A stretch of 64,000 nt of DNA from Leptasterias polaris (GCA_037783415.1 JAZGTN010000007.1:5539501-5603500), one strand, 5' to 3'; positions 52,240 to 64,000 are shown, counted from the stretch's first letter. Made by a program: numbers and translations. Notes: generated by a model from the sequence alone, not told the origin.

Positions 52240-53029
52240 CCACGGGCTTGATCTATACTTCACGGAAGCAGCGGTTACGTGCCCCTGGTCATTGCCTCGG
52301 TGCCCCAATTGAAATGTTCCAACAGAATTTTACAATTTCCTCATAGAGAGATGCCCTTTATCAAGGAGAATATGACTTAGTGCCCGTGGCTGTTTCAAAC
52401 ACGATGCATCAGGCCTCCTGCAGACCTTTTTGACAGCTTTCTTTTGTTGGTATATATATTAAAAAAAGGCAACAGAAATAGAGTAGTATAACTTCAATCT
52501 AACGCCCTCCTTTTGGTTACACTTTAAACGTTTTTATCCAAACAAACCACACACTCTGCAAGATAAATTACTTCTACGGACTCGGGATAATTTTACATTA
52601 TTTTAGGACATCCTGGAACTGTTGTTTAACTTTCTGACAAAGTCATCGACGTAAAACAGCCGTCATATTCTGGAAAATAATGTAACACAACCTTCAGGCC
52701 TACGGCTGATTGGTGCCTGTAGCTGAACCGTCGACATGAAACAGCCACCACATATACCGACATGACATTATTTTTTGTTTTTGTTTGGAAAATAATGTTC
52801 ACGCCTGAATCAATGTAATGTGTGATGTGATTGCTCTCAAGAACATGAAACTGCGCAGGTCAGAAACCTGATCTTTCTTGATCCGGCTTTGATATTATGC
52901 AAGAAGAAAAAAGTGTATACATCTCGTATTTCAATGCGCGTAAACTTATCACAGTCCTTCCAGTGGAGACTGTCCCCTCAGGGGGAAATGACCGGTTTTC
53001 TGGAGGTATATGTTTTCATCAACAAAGTT

Positions 53030-53115
53030 GTGACACTTGTGTCCTTGAGCAAAATACTTTACCATAATTTCTTTGTCCTTCATAAATGGGACATTTTAAA
53101 CCATAATTCACATGT
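53030..53115 (+). mobile_element. SINE family A fragment
   Basis: TTGTGACACTTGTGTCCTTG and AGCAAAATACTTTACCATAA then CCTTCATAAATGGGAC correspond to the body just after the B box of the SINE at 35359. Confidence 0.55.
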
Positions 53116-53477
53116 ACCGGCGTAGGATTGGTGCGCATAAAATAACCCACAACACATAGAAGAAAAGGGGTGTTTCTGGTTCACATAGCAAGCACCACTG
53201 TTTCGTTTCCTCAGTCTTGCGAGCTAAGACTTGAGTTTGGAATCATATGAACAATTGGTTTCATCACTAAAAAGAAAGACACTGCTGGGGTCGAAACGTC
53301 AGGCCATTAACTATGTTTTGCTTTTATACCACATGTCCTTTGGTTGGTAAGCAGTTTGCAACAACTAGTCGAAACGTCCGTCCACTGCGCGGCAGAGTTA
53401 ATAACGAGAAGTCTCCTCGATCCGCACAAGCGAAAAGTAGTAGTAGTCCCTGGCCGATTTCCTACTCTCGATCTCCA

Positions 53478-53655
53478 GCTAGTAGCAGGACAGTTCTTTT
53501 CAGAACTGAGAAGTGTCCCGAAGTCTCCCGAAGTCTCCCGAATTCCGAATAATCTACTCCCGCAGCAGTTGAATAAATAGCAAGACAAGTTTTCAAAGAA
53601 CAAAATCTACCTAGCAAGTAGATAAACACATGGTGTTACCGGAAACCAAATGTAC
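53478..53655 (-). mobile_element. Partial relative of the 11464 foldback
   Basis: GACAGTTCTTTTCAGAACTG, CGAATAATCTACTCCCGCAG, AGCAAGACAAGTTTTCAAAG and ACACATGGTGTTACCGGAAA match one half and the centre of the 11464 element. The other arm is missing or unrecognisable. Confidence 0.7.
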
Positions 53656-54150
53656 AGCTAATATTTTCTCACAAAAAAAAAAAAATGTATTCCCATTACT
53701 ATACGAAGTGAAAGGTCACGGGACTGTATCAAGTCTAACCCCTTGACATGAGACGTAGGGGAAACAGACCCGTGTTTTTTCTGCATTGTAATGTGCGAGT
53801 GCATTATTATTGACGTAGCTCACTTGGTGTTAATACATTGTAAAGAACGATCGTAGTAGTACCAGACAGAACCAGCTGAGGAAGGAACACGGAACTCCTT
53901 TACAAAAGCAATTGTTACGTATTCGGCCGTGGAACAAAACAGATCCGCGTCCAACCCCAAAAGAATGTTTCATAACAAATCCAGACAGCAACAACAGGAA
54001 TAGACTACGATAACCTCTCGTCGCCTGCGAACGTCGTCACAACATTTCCCCCCCCCGTCAACTAAGCGAATTCCACGGCAGCCTGTGGATAGATTAACAC
54101 GCTGCTCGACGGTGTTTTTATCCCGTGAACCAGTGCCGTAGTAAACAACC

Positions 54151-54237
54151 ATGGTTAAACCAAGCATTAATCCTGATGGAGGAATGAAGAAGGAGAAAGG
54201 AAAGGAGAGTGGTCTTGCTGCTTTTGCTGTCATACCG
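54151..54237 (+). CDS. Array gene 5, first exon only
   Basis: The ATG in an ACCATGG context opens 29 codons, MVKPSINPDGGMKKEKGKES followed by GLAAFAVIP, ending in phase 0 at a GTAGGA donor. Length, MV start, lysine-rich middle and hydrophobic-plus-P ending match exon 1 of genes 1-4 and, in my reading, the first exon of ITM2/BRI genes. No membrane-segment exon with a proper acceptor was found in the remaining 9.7 kb; genes 1-4 have it within 0.9-2.1 kb. Either intron 1 is very long, or the gene continues beyond the window, or it has lost later exons. Confidence 0.6.
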
Positions 54238-54301
54238 GTAGGACATTTTTATTGACATTATTTCTTTAGTTTCAGAGCCAACTGGGCCATGAATGAAATG
54301 C

Positions 54302-54702
54302 TTAAAGGCCCTGTACACTATATTGGTAAGATCGAAAAACACAAATGTTCACAGATTCACACATAACTTACATGATTTAAAGTAAGTAATGGTAGAAAGG
54401 GTTCCTTAAAATATTTCTGCCTAAAATGCTATCGTTTCTGAGAAATGAGTAAAACAATAGTTTTTATCGCGCGTGATAATATAATACTTATAACTTATAG
54501 GCCTAGGGGCCTACTCCATGTTTGAAAAACAGAAAACACATAATGATAAGGTCTCTTTTCACTATTTTCTCGTGACCTCGATGACCAATTGAGCTCAAAT
54601 TTTCACAGGTTTGTTATTTCATGTATGTGGTTGATTACACAAAACATGAACACTGTCTGTGATTATTTTGTCAGCTCTGCCAATCCTGTATAATACCTTT
54701 AA
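54302..54702 (+). mobile_element. TTAA-family MITE in gene 5 intron 1
   Basis: TTAAAGGCCCTGTACACTAT to CCTGTATAATACCTTTAA. It is the best full-length match to 24748-25103 and starts 64 bp after the exon 1 donor. Confidence 0.8.
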
Positions 54703-56237
54703 ATACCATATCACTCGCGGTGAATTGCGTAGCTACAGCTTTAGCGCGTTTATTTGACCAGTCAATTTATAAAGCACACAAAAATGTGCAATTGTTTTAC
54801 TCTTTCAACCCAAAAGTAAGCTGTAACATTTAAGAAGCATGATGGTCTGTAATCTGACCCAGTTTTGCTTTGTTTTTTGTTTTCTTTGTTTTGAGTCACA
54901 GATCAATTGCATTGTCTATGCCTTGCCTATGTACATGTAGTATACCACACTGACACTTAAAATGTTCCAATAATGTTTGTTTACATTCTCGGGTAGGACA
55001 GACATGTTGAATTTCAAGCTATGAATGATTCTTGGAATTGTATTTTTACTGACACTGTGACAGACAGTAAAGGCATACGGTTTTTGTTTTGTAACTAATG
55101 TTTGGTTATCGACTGAAGAACTATTGATTATTCAAAAGGGAAATGCTGGGTGGTGGATCTGGATCTATACAGATCAAAAGACTCTCAGATCCATCCTGCC
55201 CTCAGGTCGTTATCTCTGCCCCTTTGGTTGGTACAAAAATATACTGCAAGTTGTACTTGTACAATAAGTCGTCCTTGCTCATCAGCCAAAGAAAAAGTGC
55301 CTTAACCTTTCTCGATCCAGTTCATTTTAACAATTCGTAGTAATGAAAGAAAAGGTTATGGCATATTTTCTGAAATTCATATGATGTTTTGTCTTAGTTC
55401 CTACACAAGTTTTAATATGTTATTGTTAGTGAGTGTTGTTAGTCTGTTTGGTGTATTTTTGTATGTTGTTTGTCTGTCCGTAGGTACAGAAAGACAGGAA
55501 CAGAAGCTTTTGTTTTACCCTAGGCCTAAATGTTGTCCTGTTTTGTGATTATTTATCCAACTATCTATCAAGTATCTTGTGTATTACAGTATGGGGAAGA
55601 GGCTGTAATGAGCCATTTTGCATACTTTTGTTTAACCAATGGGAATATTATGTTTTCTCAGTAAGTTGTTTTCAAACACAATATACATGTTCAGTATATG
55701 GTATGCATTGTTTGTTTTGGGTTTTCTAAGTGTTTTTTTTTAAACTACGGTTCTTATATTTTTGTGTGATGCAGGCTCTTCCTTGGCAGATCCTTTATTT
55801 CTCAACTTTCCCCCACCTCACTAGTATTTTCCTGATGTTAATGAATTTATGGAAAGAAAAATTATTTGAATTGAGTTCAGTTTCAAAAAAAACCCTGCAG
55901 AATCAGGAAATAATGGCACCGCACAAAATGTGTCATCGATTCATCTCATACTTTATTTATTTATTTTTATAAATCTTCGGAAGTCTTCGGACAATACATT
56001 TAAAATTGTCTGGGTCAAGACAAAAAAGAAAGAAAAAACCCCACTGTCATCATACAATGTGTGTGTCAGACAGACCCAATGTTAATTTGTTCAAAATGGT
56101 TTTTTCCCTGATTTCGTCTCACGTGAATGTTAAATAAAAAGTTTATGAAGAACAACAACAAAAACACCAAAACAACATACCATTAATAAGCCTACATGTA
56201 TGTCCTCAAATTTTTCAAGACTTGGAAGTCAAACACC

Positions 56238-56282
56238 ATGTACATGTACATGTACATGTACATGTACATGTACATGTACATA
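56238..56282. repeat. (CATGTA)n microsatellite
   Basis: About seven perfect CATGTA repeats. Each unit is self-complementary (TACATGTA), so both strands read the same and the run can fold back on itself. Confidence 0.9.
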
Positions 56283-57361
56283 TGTACAAATGTAGGAGTG
56301 CACCCATTCTAACTGTCATGTATTTAAATTGTTGTGTTGGCTTATTTTGTTCCACTTCTTTTAATTCCAATCAAGAAACGTCATGAAGGGATGGTACATC
56401 ATTTCACACATCCACCATACCCACTCAATCAAATTCAAACACCATTACTTGTCAGCAAGGATACACAATCCCACAGAATCAAACACCCAATCCTAACTTC
56501 ACTGTACTTAACCTAACAAAATTAAACACTTTGCCCTGTTTGAATTTGTAGGGTTAGGGATTGTTAGGGTTAAAGAGTACATTCCAATCCCCTAGTTTTA
56601 AAAATAAAATTACAGCGATTGACAAACATGCTAGCAAGCAAGAAATAACGTGTCATGGTGTTTAGAACAAAAATTACTCAGGCATTGCAATTTTTTACAA
56701 CACCTGCCTAGTCATTGAGTAATTTACGTCATGCAACTTTATTTAGACGATGATGTAAACGCTACCAAGTACCAACTCTTTATCTCTCATACATACCACT
56801 GGCCCTTTGGCTTGAATTGTTTGTTGATGTTTTTTTCAGCCAGTGCATTTTGCAAGAGTGGTTTAGATATCCTGTGACATGGTGTATATTACAAAAGACC
56901 CATAGAGGCTGGGCTTCCTGCTCAATGGAAGGATACATTAAAGCAATGATACGAGGATTGAATTGTCTGTTTTTGTTATCAATGTTTGATATGAAGAATG
57001 GGGCACATCTGAAAGGTTGTTCAGCTGTTATTTATATTACTCTTGATTTTGTGTGGAAATTATGGCACAAATCGTCAAAATTCCCAATGTGACCAGTGTA
57101 GTATCTTGCCTACCAAGAAGGCCCTGGAATGCATGAGGCCACTCTTTTTGTAAACAAAGCTAAGGTTACAATAGTCTGGATCTTTTTACAAAGCATGCTT
57201 TTTTTTGTTTAGAGCCAATGGCAATTCCACTATTTGGAGGCAGGTGGAGTGAATGAAGGGATGGGTAATAAAGAGTTTGAGCAGGCATAGGATGGAACTA
57301 AGATGGGTGGGGCAATTAAAGGAAGCTTCCGTAAGGGTTGCAGGGAATGATTAATTTTCAT

Positions 57362-57492
57362 CCAGCAATTTTGCATAGCAAAATATTAAGACTGAACTTG
57401 TTTTGTGCACACTGAATGCTAATATTGAGTAGCAACTCCTGATTTTTGAGAAGCAACTCATGCATTTTGTGTAGCAATATGTTCTGCTATAC
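57362..57492 (-). repeat. Reverse copy of 40798-40925
   Basis: TTTTGCATAGCAAAATATTA, GTTTTGTGCACACTGAATGC and GAGTAGCAACTC match the inserted segment in the SINE region at 40798-40925 in reverse. This second location shows it is an independent repeat. Confidence 0.65.
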
Positions 57493-59631
57493 AAGGGAAA
57501 TCGTTCACTGGGTTGACTGAAAAAACAATTTAATAATCGAATTATAGCTCAAATTAATAGTCATTTTTTTCTGTACAGCTGTTACTAAGATTATACCGAT
57601 TCACTCCTTGCACATGATGTCACAAGCTCAAACAGCGCCCTCACTGAGATTAAGGAGTACCAGTCTAAGAATTGCGGTACATGCATGCATGATTTTGGGT
57701 TTTTTTTTTTTTGGTAATGTTCGACTGTAGTGGTAGGGAAAATGACTTTGCGAGATCGGTCACCCCTGTGGATGTTTTTGGGAGTATTTGCAGTTGAAAG
57801 TAACACACTGCTAAAAAATGGTTCTTGAAATAAATAAAAAAATGGTAATTGAAGAAAGAAAACTATCCTTGTGTTACTCCCTGGAAAATTAGGACTTTTG
57901 GGAGTGACTTATGAAAAGTTAACTTGAAATAAGAAAAAAACTTTATTCAAGAAAATTTTTAGCAGCGTATTTTACAAGAACAAATGAAAATTTGTTGAAA
58001 AAACGCAGTGTAATTGTTATTTGATGACACATTCCCCACCTCGAATACTAGAAATGAAACTTGTTTGTCGAACAAGGAAAACCGAAACCTTGTAATCTTA
58101 TACGTACATATGTACCTCGTGACTTCCGTCTTAAGCACTCTGTCAAGAGCAAAAAACGAGGAAGTACTTTGTGAATTGTATCAAAAGATCATAAACAAAA
58201 GTTTTTTTTCTTCATAGAGCTTTGTTATTTAGTCTTTGCAAATTCAGTTTCAACTGAGTGTTTCGTCAAATTGTTTCCCCAAAAATAGAAAGTTTGTTAT
58301 TGTTTCGAAAGCTGTTACAAAATCAGTAATACCATGCTATAGCAGACCATTTTGTCAACCAAAAACTGCAACAGAATGTTTTCTATAAATATTTGTCACC
58401 GGTACTCCTGTTTAACTTTTAAAGCTTTTTTAAAACAATTTGTTACAACATTTTATACAGTCATAATTTCTACACAAAATCAAGCATTTTGATAACAGCT
58501 GAACAAGTTTTGAGATGGGTCCCCTTTGTTCATATCAAAAGATGATAAAAAACACAGTGCAAACTGCAATCTCCATTAATCAAATTTCATGTTTTTTCCA
58601 ATTAGCTGACAAATCGTGCCTGCAGGAAGTCAAGGCTCTGTGGCTCTCTTGCGTCATTGTGTGATGTCATAGGTCACATGGTCTAAAGGCACACACCTAT
58701 TGAAATGATTGAACCCTTCGGTGGCAATTCATAACATTTTATGGTGGTACTCAATACAATTATTATTTGTTTACATGTAGAGCCCTAAACCCAGACAATT
58801 GTTGAAAATGATTAATTGCATCTAGGCAGTGCATAACACAATATTACTTGATTGGCCTGGTACTCATTAGGCCTACGTATGGCATATTATTCAAAATATG
58901 AACCATTTTACAACCTCAAATGTCATTTTTCAAAAAAATCTTTTTGACCTTGTAAGATATTTTTTGTATACATATTTAAGTTTACCAAAATGTTCATGTA
59001 AGGATAGTTCAGTTAGTTTTCATCTTGCAGTGCATGGTCTAATGAGATAGTTGTTGGATTATGTTATGTTGGGTACTGTGTGATTTCACTGATCAAATTT
59101 TGCACATATGCCAAGTGTACACACTCCAACAAAATCAAACAAAAAAGGCCTGTTGGAGTTTGTTAGGTTGTGTATCATCCCCCTAAGATTGGGTACAGTT
59201 CCCATCGCATGGTAGTATAAGCTGTTGGAATGTGTTGGGTTAGGGATGGATTCTAGTAAAAACGCTTTGGGAGTTAGGGTTAAAGATAACAAACATTATT
59301 GTTTAATTTTAGTCTGAAAGCTGACTTATTATGAAGTTCATACTTAGAACAATTTGTTTTCTGCGAAAGTATTTCTCTCAGAAATCAAGTCATATTCCAG
59401 AAAAATGTTTCTGAAAACCTGAAAAGAATACAACAGGTGATTTTGGTTGTTATAACAAAAATTAAGGACAATGCGTTTACAAAACAATTTCTGCATGGTT
59501 GTTCATCAAATTCTTCTGACTTATGAATGGATTAAGCCCAAACAGCCAAATGATCACATGTTTGTTATTTCATTGGATACGGTTGATCACACAAAGCATA
59601 AACACTGTCTGCAACTTTTTGTCAGCTACAA

Positions 59632-59939
59632 CAGGGCTTTGCCCAGGATTTCTTTAGTGGCGGAAAAATGTTTCCCAGAAAACCATTGCGAGATGAATCA
59701 GTTACACGGTATACATCATAAAAATAGACTTAAACTAAAGAAGTACTCAAAATTAATTTTACTGGTAAATACTAAATTTTACATTTCGTTGAAAACCTTT
59801 GAAAGGAAATTGCAAGTTTATTTTAAACATTTGGAAAACGTGTGGTGATTAGAAACAGCACAAATTCTGCCAGTGGTGGTTGGGGAATCCTGAGTACCGG
59901 ACGAGTTTTCCGGCATCGACCACTGTGGGCAGAACCCTG
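59632..59939 (+). mobile_element. Internally deleted GGGTTCTGCCCAGG element
   Basis: CAGGGCTTTGCCCAGGATTT at the left and CACTGTGGGCAGAACCCTG at the right, 308 bp, against 0.62 kb for 39537 and 61585. The first 75 bp and the last 180 bp are retained in diverged form. Confidence 0.75.
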
Positions 59940-60499
59940 CTTCAATCCTGTAGAATACCTTTAAAGTTTAAATCAAAATTTTCGGGTCAAATCGGCCAAA
60001 AAGTCTGACCTAACATCTTTAATATTTCCTCACAGTATTTAAGTGCTTTATGCAGTGACGAAAAGACAACTCGTATTTGATAAAGCTGTCGATGTGCATT
60101 TCGTATTTGCTCTTTCTGCGAATGGTTTGCACAAACAGAAACAATATTTATCTACCACCATGACCACACCGAGTGCAGAGTGAATCCAGCGTTATGCACA
60201 AACGGTGGGTACATGTACATGTAGTCTTAACACCGCGGATGCTAGCCACCTCGCATTAACATTTTTGTTGTTGATATTCATTCATTTGATTAGACCGAGC
60301 GGATGTGACATGATGGCACAGGGGGCTTAGTATTTAAAAATTGAAATCTGTTTAATGAGATGTGAAGTGTCTGAGGACATCTGAAAATCAGGGGGAAAAA
60401 TCAATGGGTCGTTTGTTACTGAGAAATAACGCAATAAATTGAGTGAATTTTGCTTTTAAAATCAGCCTTTAGAGGAGCCTATTGACTCTTCTTGTTTTT

Positions 60500-60750
60500 A
60501 AAAGAAATTGAATACACCTTTCAAAAACCAATGCTGTACCATCCCTTCTTGAAAACTAGATGATTGGAATGAATGTACTCTTCCAAAAACCAATGGTGTA
60601 CCATCCCTTTATGATATGTTTCTTGAAAACTAGATGATTGGAATCAATGTACATGTGTACCATCTTTTGATGATGTTGCTTGAAAACTAGAGGATTGGAA
60701 TGTATGTACTCATTGCAAAAACCAATGATGGACCATCCCATTAGTCTGTT
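60500..60750 (-). repeat. Units of the 29266 minisatellite
   Basis: AACCAATGGTGTACCATCCC, TTTATGATATGTTTCTTGAA, AACTAGATGATTGGAAT and AATGTACTC occur about three to four times, in the same orientation as 29266-30310. Confidence 0.75.
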
Positions 60751-60895
60751 TCTGGGAAGTAGAGTTTCATGACATTGTCAGACATTGGGCTTTTTTCTTT
60801 TCTTTTTCACAACCGGAGTGCTCATTGTTCAATATCAATTCGTGTGAAGCTTCCACTACCTTCGATCTTGTTTCGTCTTGTTCCCAATGTGCATT

Positions 60896-61500
60896 AAAGG
60901 TATTATACAGGATTGGTAGGATCAAAAAGATCATTGTTTAATTTTAGTCTGAAAGCTTATTAGATTATTACATGTAAGTTCATACAATAGATAGGTTGCA
61001 GTGTGACGTAAGTCGGCCATCTTGACGGGCAATTTGGAACACACATTCATGCGTTACGCGTGAGAACGGCGTGCAGCACGCGCACATTTCACAAAACTCA
61101 TTGCATGATTGGTTAGTGAATGACGCGGCTGCGTTAATAATTTGAGCGCTTGACGCGCCTGCAAGCCAAAATGCAATTTGCCCGTAAAGATGGCGTCTAC
61201 TGGGAACTATCTATATGTACTTCATGTAGAACAATTCTTACTGTGAAATATTTCCCTCTGAAACGTGGTCATTACTATGATGAAAACCTTAAACAGCTGA
61301 TTTTGGTCGTTACAACCCAAAATAAGGACAAGCTGAAAATTGTGCACGGTTTTCACTCCTTTCTCCTGATTCACACAACAAGTGAAGCCAAAATTTTCAC
61401 AGGTTGTTCTTTCATGTACACGTGTATGTGGTTGATTACATGAAACATGAACACTGTCTCTGACTATTTTGTCAGTTCTAACAATCCTGTATTATACATT
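60896..61500 (+). mobile_element. TTAA-family element interrupted by a MITE
   Basis: TTAAAGGTATTATACAGGAT and GTCTGAAAGCTTATTAGATT on the left and GTGAAATATTTCCCTCTGAA, TTTTCACAGGTTG and CAATCCTGTATTATAC on the right are parts of one element, split by the MITE at 60987-61214. Confidence 0.65.
60987..61214 (+). mobile_element. 228-bp MITE, ATAGATAG ends
   Basis: Begins ATAGATAGGTTGCAGTGTGA and ends GGGAACTATCTAT; very close to 42010-42237. It is nested within the TTAA-family element and therefore younger. Confidence 0.85.
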
Positions 61501-61584
61501 GGTAAGATTGAAAATATAAATGTTCACAGATTTGCACATAACTTACACATGTACGGTACAATAATAATACGCAGTTCTTATATA

Positions 61585-62204
61585 CAGGGTTCTGCCCAGG
61601 ATTTGTTTAGTGCCGGATTATTTTTTTTCCTAGTACAGTCAAGTCAATTTCCTTTCGATCGTGCACGGAGTGGTTACACACGTGCGCCCTGCAGCTGTGC
61701 CTTGAATGTAGGCCCTCAGTGCGCGCACGCCTTTACCGCCATGGGAAAACAATTTACAGCATCTATAGCATGGTGCTTACTCTGCAGTTCATTTCCGTTG
61801 TATTAAACGCTGTAGAATAGGGTTCGCAACATGATGAAACTGGTATCATGTTATTCCAAGCGTAAAGCTATAATCAGCGTGACTGGAAACCATTGCAAAA
61901 TCAATGCGGGTTTCGTGCGTTGGATATATTGTACATCGTACAGGCGGGAGGAATGCTCGATTCTGGATCATTAAAATAGACTCAAACCAAAGAAGTAGGC
62001 TACATTTGTACTCGAAACTTTGGATAAAACTGTTTAATGGTAAATAATTTGTTTTACACGTTCAATAATATTTTGAAGGAAATGGGCAAAAACAAAGGGA
62101 AAATGTGTGGTGGTCGGAAAAAGAAAAAATTCTGCGAGTGCCGGTCGGGGAATCATGAGTGCCAGTCGGGTTTTCCGGCACCGACCACCGTGGGCAGAAC
62201 CCTG
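61585..62204 (+). mobile_element. 0.62-kb TIR element with GGGTTCTGCCCAGG ends
   Basis: CAGGGTTCTGCCCAGGATTT to CCGTGGGCAGAACCCTG. It is nearly identical to 39537-40152 over its whole length except for a few indels. Confidence 0.85.
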
Positions 62205-62209
62205 TACAT

Positions 62210-62610
62210 GTAATAGCGCTTTATACTCCCGATGGGTGTCTCAAAGCGCTCAGTATTTTTCCTACAAGGTATGTGGAGTTACGTGTTGAAGTATGAGACC
62301 TATTCCTTTGCATAGCACCATGTAATGGTTTACAAGGTGCTGTGGCGCAATATGCAGCCAATCAAACCAGGAACACCGGGGCGAACCCCTTTTCTTTATG
62401 ATAAGTGCACTGGGTTCTTTTACGTGCATTACACAACACATGGGACACACGGGACCTACGGCTTAACGTCCCATCCGAAGGACGAAGCATGTGGTTAAGT
62501 GTCTTGCTGATGGACACAAGTGTCACGACCGGGACTCGAACCCACACTCTGCTGATCAGAAACACCAGAGCTTGAGTTCGGTGTTCTTATCCGCTCGGCC
62601 ACGACACGCC
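62210..62610 (-). mobile_element. SINE family A, reverse, complete head
   Basis: On the - strand it starts GGCGTGTCGTGGCCGAGCGG, has AGAACACCGAACTCAAGCTC, the B box GGGTTCGAGTCCCGGTCGTG, and GGACGTTAAGCCGTAGGTCC. The 3' end is cut just before the GCGCTATA tail. Its head is identical to that of 35359. Confidence 0.8.
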
Positions 62611-63686
62611 ATAAAGATGGTCATGGTGGAAAACTTTCCTTGAAATAGTTTTGCTAGAAATGCCATAATTTTTAGGAAATGAGTAAAAGAAGAGTCTTTA
62701 ACACGCGTTTTAAAATCAGATGTTTGAAAAAAGTAAAAACATATTAAGGGGTTTTTCACTGTTTTCTCATGACTCTGAAGACCGTTTTTAGCTTGTACTT
62801 TCACAGGTTTGCTATTAAATGTATATGTTGGGTCACATCAAGTGTGGATGGACTGGTCTTTGACAATCACCAATGTTGTACATGTGCTTTAACTTAATGT
62901 ACATGTACATTTAGTAGCAATATCAGATGCTGAAGCTCATTATAGACCAAGTGATTAGTGAAGCCCATTTTTTGCAATCATAGCCTGCGATAACTCTATA
63001 ACGTGAAATGGGGGAGAGGGGGGCTTGTAGGCTTCTAACTAATATGTTTTTATTGCCATTAATTTTAAGAGTGATTACCAAACAAATTTCCTTTAAAGCC
63101 ATGTGCATGACAAGTTAATCATGATAAAATAATGTAATAGTTCGTGCTGTACAATCAATTACAAACTGACAAAGAATCCTGCCCCATCATAATAATTTTC
63201 GTCCATGTTTGCCCTGCGGGGAATTTTCAGTAATAAATGTCAGTCTTTCATCCTTCACGTAAAATCAACTGACATTGAAGACTCTGAGATTATTACGAAC
63301 ACGTGATACAATGAATTAGAGCTAAGCTTACCAATAAGCGGGGACTTTCTACTTTAGGAATGATTAGGTAGATGAGGAAATTAAGTTCAAGAATTTTCCT
63401 GTTAGTACGCTATCTTCCAGCCATACTTTAGGGCACGATTTTTACTCTGGACCACAGGCCCGAGGCCAGTGATTCTAGTGTCGAGCTAGTAAACGTATGA
63501 CCTGAGAAGTCCAACAGACTTGTGTTTTGTGTTTTTTGTCAATTGAATAACAATATTTTAATACGCAAAAATTAGTTAGTGGCCTGACGATTCGACCCTA
63601 GCAGAGTCTTTCACAAAGGCTAAAATGTATTTTTTATTTTTTATTGTTCAAATGTTTACAATGGGTCTATGAGTAATTAAGTATAC

Positions 63687-64000
63687 TTAAAGGCACTGGA
63701 CACGTTTGGTAATTACTCAAAATATATATTAGCATAAAAACTTACTTGGTAACGAGCAACGGAGAGCTGTTGATAGTATAAAACATTGTGAGAAACCACT
63801 CCCTCTGAAGTAACGTAGTTTTTGAGAAAGAGGTAACTTCTCACTAAAATAATAAAAGACTTCATGCATGAAGCCTTTTATTAGCATCTGAAAGCACACA
63901 AAATTGTGCAACAAGGGTGTTTTTTCTTTCTTTATTTTCTTGCAACTTCGATGACCGATTCAGCCCAAATTTTCACAGGTTTGTTATTTTATGCATATGT
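63687..64000 (+). mobile_element. TTAA-family MITE, cut by the window end
   Basis: TTAAAGGCACTGGACACGTT, TAAAAACTTACTTGGTAACG, CTTCATGCATGAAGCC and TTTTCACAGGTTTGTTATTT. It is the inverse partner of 48511-48867. Confidence 0.8.

Larger units (their letters stand above)
44934..54150. other. Region between genes 4 and 5
   Basis: No complete gene was found. It holds the foldback at 45178-45762, a TGACGTCA-family remnant near 45950-46062, TIR elements at 46622-47153, 47364-47536, 48025-48269 and 51379-52239, TTAA MITEs at 48511-48867 and 49631-49974, and a long (ATT)n run at 50489. A good acceptor (TGCATTTTATTTTAG, ending 49215) precedes GGGAATACAGGGGAAATGTAA and could be an alternative last exon of gene 4. 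Nothing was recognised at 47580-48000, 49980-50390 or 52330-53020. Confidence 0.45.
54238..64000. other. Intron 1 of gene 5 or downstream region
   Basis: It contains only repeats that I could recognise (listed separately) and AT-rich sequence. The open frame at 55730-55972 follows an AG acceptor (GTGTGATGCAG) but lacks the arginine-rich entry and single clean membrane span expected of exon 2. Positions 56810-57140 and 58580-58690 belong to the repeat seen at 12215, 42620 and 3083. Nothing was recognised at 54720-55720, 57500-58570 or 62890-63680. Confidence 0.45.

Noticed and set aside
55730..55972. Candidate exon 2 for gene 5
   Set aside because: It has an acceptable acceptor, but the hydrophobic stretch is weak, no basic entry motif or suitable phase-0 donor is present, and the tail runs into AT-rich repeat.
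1..64000. CRISPR array, bacterial operons or phage system
   Set aside because: Spaced introns, SINEs, LINE ends and MITEs show nuclear animal DNA; the regular repeats are tandem satellites without unique spacers.

Overview
The window looks like nuclear DNA of an invertebrate deuterostome, most likely an echinoderm and possibly a sea star. It is AT-rich and full of small inverted-repeat transposons, tRNA-headed SINEs and decayed LINE ends. Its genes are split into short exons with good GT-AG junctions. One broken gene combines a PAN/Apple-type segment with a fibrinogen-related domain, a pairing I associate with this part of the animal tree. The species call is an inference; no rRNA, mitochondrial or single-copy marker gene is present.

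The main content is a tandem array, all on the + strand, of five related genes whose start codons lie at 3553, 14034, 25761, 33822 and 54151. The first four can be followed from start to stop (predicted 165, 178, 116 and 190 residues). The fifth shows only its first exon here. Each complete gene has the same plan. A 25-30 residue cytoplasmic exon begins MV and ends in hydrophobic residues plus P or Q. It is followed by a phase-0 exon with one membrane segment, a phase-0 to phase-1 exon rich in His, Asp and Gly, and a very short C-terminal exon. Gene 4 has one extra tiny exon. The proteins should be single-pass type II membrane proteins with a short acidic, histidine-rich outer tail. The N-terminal exon and membrane exon resemble those of ITM2/BRI proteins, but no BRICHOS domain follows. 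Sequence between paralogues is highly diverged except for this plan, so the array seems old or fast-evolving. Its function is unknown; binding of metal ions by the tail is only a suggestion.

Between genes 2 and 3, on the - strand (20929-22752), lies a dead PAN/Apple-fibrinogen-related gene. It keeps a signal peptide and about half of a fibrinogen C-terminal domain. A TGA stands at the position of an expected cysteine, there is at least one frameshift, and a 0.7-kb transposon separates the two parts.

The rest is repeats. I could delimit several TIR families with TA- or TTAA-type ends, two tRNA-derived SINE families, two LINE ORF2 C-terminal remnants (one sharing its 3' tail with a SINE nearby in the same gene), several foldback elements, and tandem arrays of about 34, 75, 136 and 200 bp. 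Many sit inside introns of the array, and three begin within about 30 bp of a 5' splice site. No rRNA, functional tRNA gene, CRISPR array or bacterial-type operon is present.
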